From assembly GCA_005883085.1 (NCBI GenBank), contig VBAY01000031.1, positions 1 to 8,147 of the forward strand: a stretch of 8,147 nucleotides of DNA, in the 5' to 3' direction. The notes beneath the pieces are model-generated. The model made no database searches, was not told the DNA's origin, and was given only the letters and a program-made list of their open reading frames with translations. The DNA comes from Candidatus Bathyarchaeota archaeon. Its GTDB lineage: Archaea; Thermoproteota; Bathyarchaeia; 40CM-2-53-6. Positions 5,711 through 8,147 of this stretch are shown one piece after another; within the stretch, counting starts at the first letter, position 1, and each line of letters begins with the position of its first letter. A program made the position numbers and the translations under genes.

Positions 5711-5756
5711 GACAAATGTCAAGTCTTTCTCCTCCGTATGATATAGACAAGTCTTT
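5711..5756. promoter_or_regulatory. Operator-like repeats in the divergent promoter region
   Basis: The inverted repeat GACA-AA-TGTC (5711-5720) sits between the two opposed TATA boxes. It is followed by two exact copies of CAAGTCTTT (5720-5728 and 5748-5756) with starts 28 nt apart; the second runs into the plus-strand TATA box. A regulator binding here could control both operons. No specific regulator is indicated. Confidence 0.35.
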
Positions 5757-5760
5757 AATA
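5754..5760 (+). promoter_or_regulatory. TATA-like box for the Rieske-cytochrome b operon
   Basis: TTTAATA lies about 55 nt upstream of the preferred Rieske start. Initiation about 26 nt downstream, near 5784, leaves a leader of about 29 nt that includes the CGGAGG ribosome binding site. Confidence 0.5.
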
Positions 5761-5798
5761 GCGTGGAAACGAACCGAGCCAAAATTATTCTTGAGTAA

Positions 5799-5804
5799 CG
5801 GAGG
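5799..5804 (+). promoter_or_regulatory. Ribosome binding site deciding the Rieske start
   Basis: CGGAGG lies only 2 nt before the ATG at 5807 but 8 nt before the in-frame ATG at 5813. The second spacing is workable and the first is not, so the protein is taken to begin MDDKK. Confidence 0.65.
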
Positions 5805-5812
5805 ACATGCTC

Positions 5813-6502
5813 ATGGACGATAAGAAGGCTAGTGCGTCCACGACCACCACGCCTCCTCCTAGTTCCACACCTCCACCTGCCTCAACGCCCGCTTCGGCGG
5901 TGCGGATCAAGAATCCTCTAATCTCGCGAAGGAGATTTCTGCAAGGAGCGGTGGCTGCATCAGTGGTTCTAGCAGCGGCCTCTGTCGGCGCATCAGGCCA
6001 AATTCTAGGACCGCTCATTCCCTCGTCATCGACAAGCGAGGAGATCATAGACTGGACAACACTCGATAATCGGTACAAGGATGTTAAGGGAAAGGTGGGG
6101 GAATTTCAACCGATAAACTATTCAGAATTCTTCTACTATCCCTACGATTCCTCTGTCAGTCCTTACTACAAGAACGTGATAGCGAGACTTCCTGATGGTT
6201 TAGTGAACCCATTGCACCCTTCGGAGGAGCCCCTCAAACACGTAGTAGCATTCAACGTTACATGCGTCCATCTACGATGTCTAGTCAATCCGGGCTATGA
6301 TACTGCTTCGGGTGAATTTAGACTCCAATGCCCATGCCACGGATCACAATACCGGCTAGTTGATGGCGTCCCCGTCGCGGGGCCTGCGTATGATCTCGGG
6401 CTGAATCCTCTTCCAGAAGTCCAGCTCTCAGTCGACGCAAACGGAAAGATAAGCGCCGTCGGGACGTTGATTGGAGAACCCGGAATTGGCCGCACCCAGT
6501 AG
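5813..6502 (+). CDS. Tat-exported Rieske iron-sulfur protein
   Basis: A 229-aa Rieske protein that takes electrons from quinol at the outer face of a cytochrome bc-type complex and passes them to an external carrier. A Pro/Thr/Ser-rich N-terminal stretch (about 6-29) precedes a twin-arginine signal-anchor (SRRRFLQ at 38-44, hydrophobic to about 60), so folded protein with its cluster is exported and remains anchored. Rieske box 1 is C151-V-H153-L-R-C156 and box 2 is C173-P-C175-H176-G-S. C151, H153, C173 and H176 would hold the [2Fe-2S] cluster, and C156 and C175 would form the usual disulfide. GPAYDLGLNPLPEV (190-203) is the standard proline loop. Arginine replaces the common glycine before C156. 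The gene overlaps the cytochrome b gene. Confidence 0.95.
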   Translation: MDDKKASASTTTTPPPSSTPPPASTPASAVRIKNPLISRRRFLQGAVAASVVLAAASVGASGQILGPLIPSSSTSEEIIDWTTLDNRYKDVKGKVGEFQPINYSEFFYYPYDSSVSPYYKNVIARLPDGLVNPLHPSEEPLKHVVAFNVTCVHLRCLVNPGYDTASGEFRLQCPCHGSQYRLVDGVPVAGPAYDLGLNPLPEVQLSVDANGKISAVGTLIGEPGIGRTQ

Positions 6503-7916
6503 CAAAAAGAAGGGCGTCCTCGACCCTATCATCGCCCTCCTAAAGTGGACTTGGGAGAGGCTGGAGCGAACACTTCTCCTCGGACTCAAGATAGTCTTTC
6601 CATCCAGGTTCATCAGCCCGATGGGCTTTCTAGGAATGCTAACACTGATCGTGTTCATCCTACTCGGCATCACAGGCGCTCTCTTGCTCTTCCACTTTAC
6701 ACCCTTCTTCGGCAATTGTCCACCGGCCGCCAACGGGACCAGCTATGTTCCTACAGCAACTTGCAATCAAGCCTACAACAGCGTACAATCAATAAACACC
6801 AATGTGGCCTGGGGATCGATCATCCGGAACATCCACTACCACGCATCCAACGCTATGGTTCTCCTCGCAGTTATGCACATGTTCTACCAGTATTTTGGAG
6901 GCCGGTACAAGCTTCGATACGAGATTCTCTGGGTGACAGGAATTATCCTCGGAGTCGTCACCGTCATCGAGGCGTACACGGGTTATGATTTGATCTTTAA
7001 CATTCGAGGACAACTAGCAATAAACATTGGACAAACACTTACATTTTACAGTCCCGTGATCGGCGCCGACCTCGCCAGAATAATATTCGGGTTTAGCTTC
7101 AACGACCTTGCAATTCGATTCTACGCATTCCACGTGTTCATAATACCAATAATCATGCTGGCAATAATGGCTGTTCACCTTCCACGTAATCTCGTTCTGG
7201 ACATACCGGTCGCCTCTGCAATCACGGGAGTTATCTTGATCATGGGCGGACTCTTCCCGGTAGATGTCGGCATCAAGTATGACCCGAACGTCCAGACCCA
7301 GATCACGTTTCCAGAATGGTACTTCACCAGCCTCTACGCTTTCATCAGGGTTAGAGGACTCGCACCTTTCATAGCGGGAGCCATAATCCCTGCAGTATTC
7401 GTCCTGATTTTCACCGTGGCCCCGTTCTTTGATCGCGGGAGGAAGATAGCGATGATCGACCGGCCCTTTTGGGTTGCCCTCGGCGTGGCATCTCTGGGCC
7501 AGATCGCGATAGTTACCGTATGGGGTTTCCGAGCCGCAAACCCACTCGTCGTCCTTACGGATCCAGGACAATTGGTGATCGACCCGACCCTCTTCTTCGG
7601 ATCACTGCTGTTGGCAATCGCTCTGGGATACGGCTTCACCTACGCCTTCGTAAGGTGGAGGCGCGCTAAGATAGATGCTCTTCGCGCTGCGAGAAAGCCC
7701 ATACCATTTCGGAGACTGCAGCCGTACATGTTTTCCAAGAGCGAAGTCTATTCGCTATTAGGGGGATTGCTGCTACTGCAAGTGTTTCTAGACGTGTCCA
7801 TTTTCCGAGCCTTAGTGGAAAACCTGAACAATTTTGTCTTGCTTGAAATCGGGATGGTTCTGGTCGCGTTCGCTGCGGCGGTTCATATATACCGTATATC
7901 AAGTCAAGCGAAGTGA
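6486..7916 (+). CDS. b6-type cytochrome b, fused with the PEWY domain
   Basis: A 476-aa diheme quinol-oxidising cytochrome b, the core of a bc-type complex. Ligands are H117 and H131 in helix B (14 apart) and H216 and H231 in helix D (15 apart, the b6-type spacing, unlike 14 in bc1). The Qo-site PEWY is at 276-279, so the cytochrome b6 and subunit IV parts are one chain. About ten membrane helices are visible, two of them near the C-terminus (roughly 424-470) beyond the usual eight. The A-B loop is enlarged and holds C78 and C93. The start is uncertain: TTG at 6486 has GGAG 9 nt upstream, while TTG at 6471 would add five residues without a clear ribosome binding site. Either overlaps the Rieske gene by 17-32 nt, implying coupled translation. 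Confidence 0.95.
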   Translation: MAAPSSKKKGVLDPIIALLKWTWERLERTLLLGLKIVFPSRFISPMGFLGMLTLIVFILLGITGALLLFHFTPFFGNCPPAANGTSYVPTATCNQAYNSVQSINTNVAWGSIIRNIHYHASNAMVLLAVMHMFYQYFGGRYKLRYEILWVTGIILGVVTVIEAYTGYDLIFNIRGQLAINIGQTLTFYSPVIGADLARIIFGFSFNDLAIRFYAFHVFIIPIIMLAIMAVHLPRNLVLDIPVASAITGVILIMGGLFPVDVGIKYDPNVQTQITFPEWYFTSLYAFIRVRGLAPFIAGAIIPAVFVLIFTVAPFFDRGRKIAMIDRPFWVALGVASLGQIAIVTVWGFRAANPLVVLTDPGQLVIDPTLFFGSLLLAIALGYGFTYAFVRWRRAKIDALRAARKPIPFRRLQPYMFSKSEVYSLLGGLLLLQVFLDVSIFRALVENLNNFVLLEIGMVLVAFAAAVHIYRISSQAK

Positions 7917-7926
7917 TTGATGGATC

Positions 7927-8147
7927 ATGCAAGTTCCGAAGAGGCATCTGCCGGTCGTTGGCTTGCTAGGTTTGGTCATCATAGCTGCGGCAGGAGGAAC
8001 TGTCTACTACTACCAGTTTCTAACCCCTCATCAATCGAGTTGCGGCGTTCCTTCCCACCGGCTCATCTTCATGACCGCCGAAATCCAAGAAGTTGGCGGC
8101 TTCAAAGTCTACAACACAGCATTCCTGAACCAGCCTAGCTTACCAGG
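7927..8147 (+). CDS. Membrane-anchored exported protein, cut by window end
   Basis: The first 73 codons of a gene that runs off the window. It starts at ATG 10 nt after the cytochrome b stop, with GTGAT (7913-7917) overlapping that stop and serving as a Shine-Dalgarno 9 nt upstream, so it belongs to the same operon. The product has a short positive N-terminus (KRH at 5-7), one hydrophobic segment (about 8-24, LPVVGLLGLVIIAAAGG) and then an exported region beginning YYYQFLTP with one cysteine (C39). A signal-anchored redox carrier or an accessory subunit of the complex would fit the location. No metal-binding motif is visible in this fragment, so the function is left open. Confidence 0.8.
   Translation, partial: MQVPKRHLPVVGLLGLVIIAAAGGTVYYYQFLTPHQSSCGVPSHRLIFMTAEIQEVGGFKVYNTAFLNQPSLP

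Noticed and set aside
5519..5782. 87-codon minus-strand open frame across the divergent promoter region
   Set aside because: It covers both TATA boxes and shows no domain or membrane segment. The 41-aa frame at 5515-5640 has a strong ribosome binding site and a helix.
5785..6078. 97-codon minus-strand open frame opposite the Rieske signal region
   Set aside because: It mirrors the repetitive Pro/Thr-rich codons of the Rieske N-terminus. The Rieske reading has a Tat motif and cluster ligands.
7014..7571. 185-codon minus-strand open frame inside cytochrome b
   Set aside because: It is antisense to a clearly conserved gene, its product is strongly charged without motifs, and no start signal is evident.
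7917..8138. 73-codon plus-strand open frame after cytochrome b beginning MMDHASSEE
   Set aside because: It overlaps the frame starting at 7927, which has a spaced ribosome binding site, a signal-anchor and continues past the window. This one is low-complexity and lacks these.
1..8147. CRISPR array, insertion sequence or transposase
   Set aside because: No regularly spaced repeats and no transposase or integrase frame were seen. The only duplicated sequence is the pair of structured elements described.

Overview
The window looks like archaeal chromosome of moderate GC content. The evidence is a tRNA gene whose extra sequence fits three bulge-helix-bulge introns, TATA-like boxes about 30 to 40 nt upstream of several starts, GGTGA/GGAGG-type ribosome binding sites, frequent TTG starts, and a single-chain cytochrome b paired with a Tat-exported Rieske protein. 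A member of the Thermoproteota (TACK) is my best guess, because multiple non-canonical tRNA introns are best known there. That placement is inference.

Left part (1-2111). A ThiF/MoeB/E1-like sulfur-carrier adenylyltransferase (12-1016) is followed by a tRNA-Cys(GCA) gene (1096-1222). Removing 16-, 15- and 23-nt introns leaves a regular 73-nt tRNA with U73. Downstream is an unusual stretch of about 0.9 kb. Two diverged direct copies of a structured, apparently non-coding element (1224-1354 and 1883-2000) flank a short two-helix membrane-protein gene (1429-1650). The substitutions between the copies partly keep base pairing, which suggests a duplicated RNA of unknown function. The remainder of this stretch shows only isolated hairpins.

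Middle part (2112-5640, minus strand). Four genes point leftward. In order of transcription they are a 41-aa single-helix membrane protein (5640-5515), a membrane-bound polyferredoxin of the NapH type (5501-4500), a 422-aa exported protein with a C-terminal anchor (4391-3123), and a 283-aa protein with about five membrane helices and an exported cysteine-containing domain (2963-2112). The first two form an operon. The last two each have their own promoter-like upstream region and no recognised family.

Right part (5641-8147, plus strand). A compact divergent promoter region (5641-5812) separates the polyferredoxin operon from a Rieske-cytochrome b operon. That operon encodes a Tat-dependent Rieske Fe-S protein (5813-6502), a b6-type cytochrome b with four heme-ligand histidines and the PEWY quinol-site motif (6486-7916), and the start of a membrane-anchored exported protein cut by the window edge (7927-8147). 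Together they read as a quinol-oxidising bc-type complex on the outer face of the cytoplasmic membrane. The polyferredoxin next door plausibly exchanges electrons with the same quinone pool, and the shared intergenic region may co-regulate both operons.
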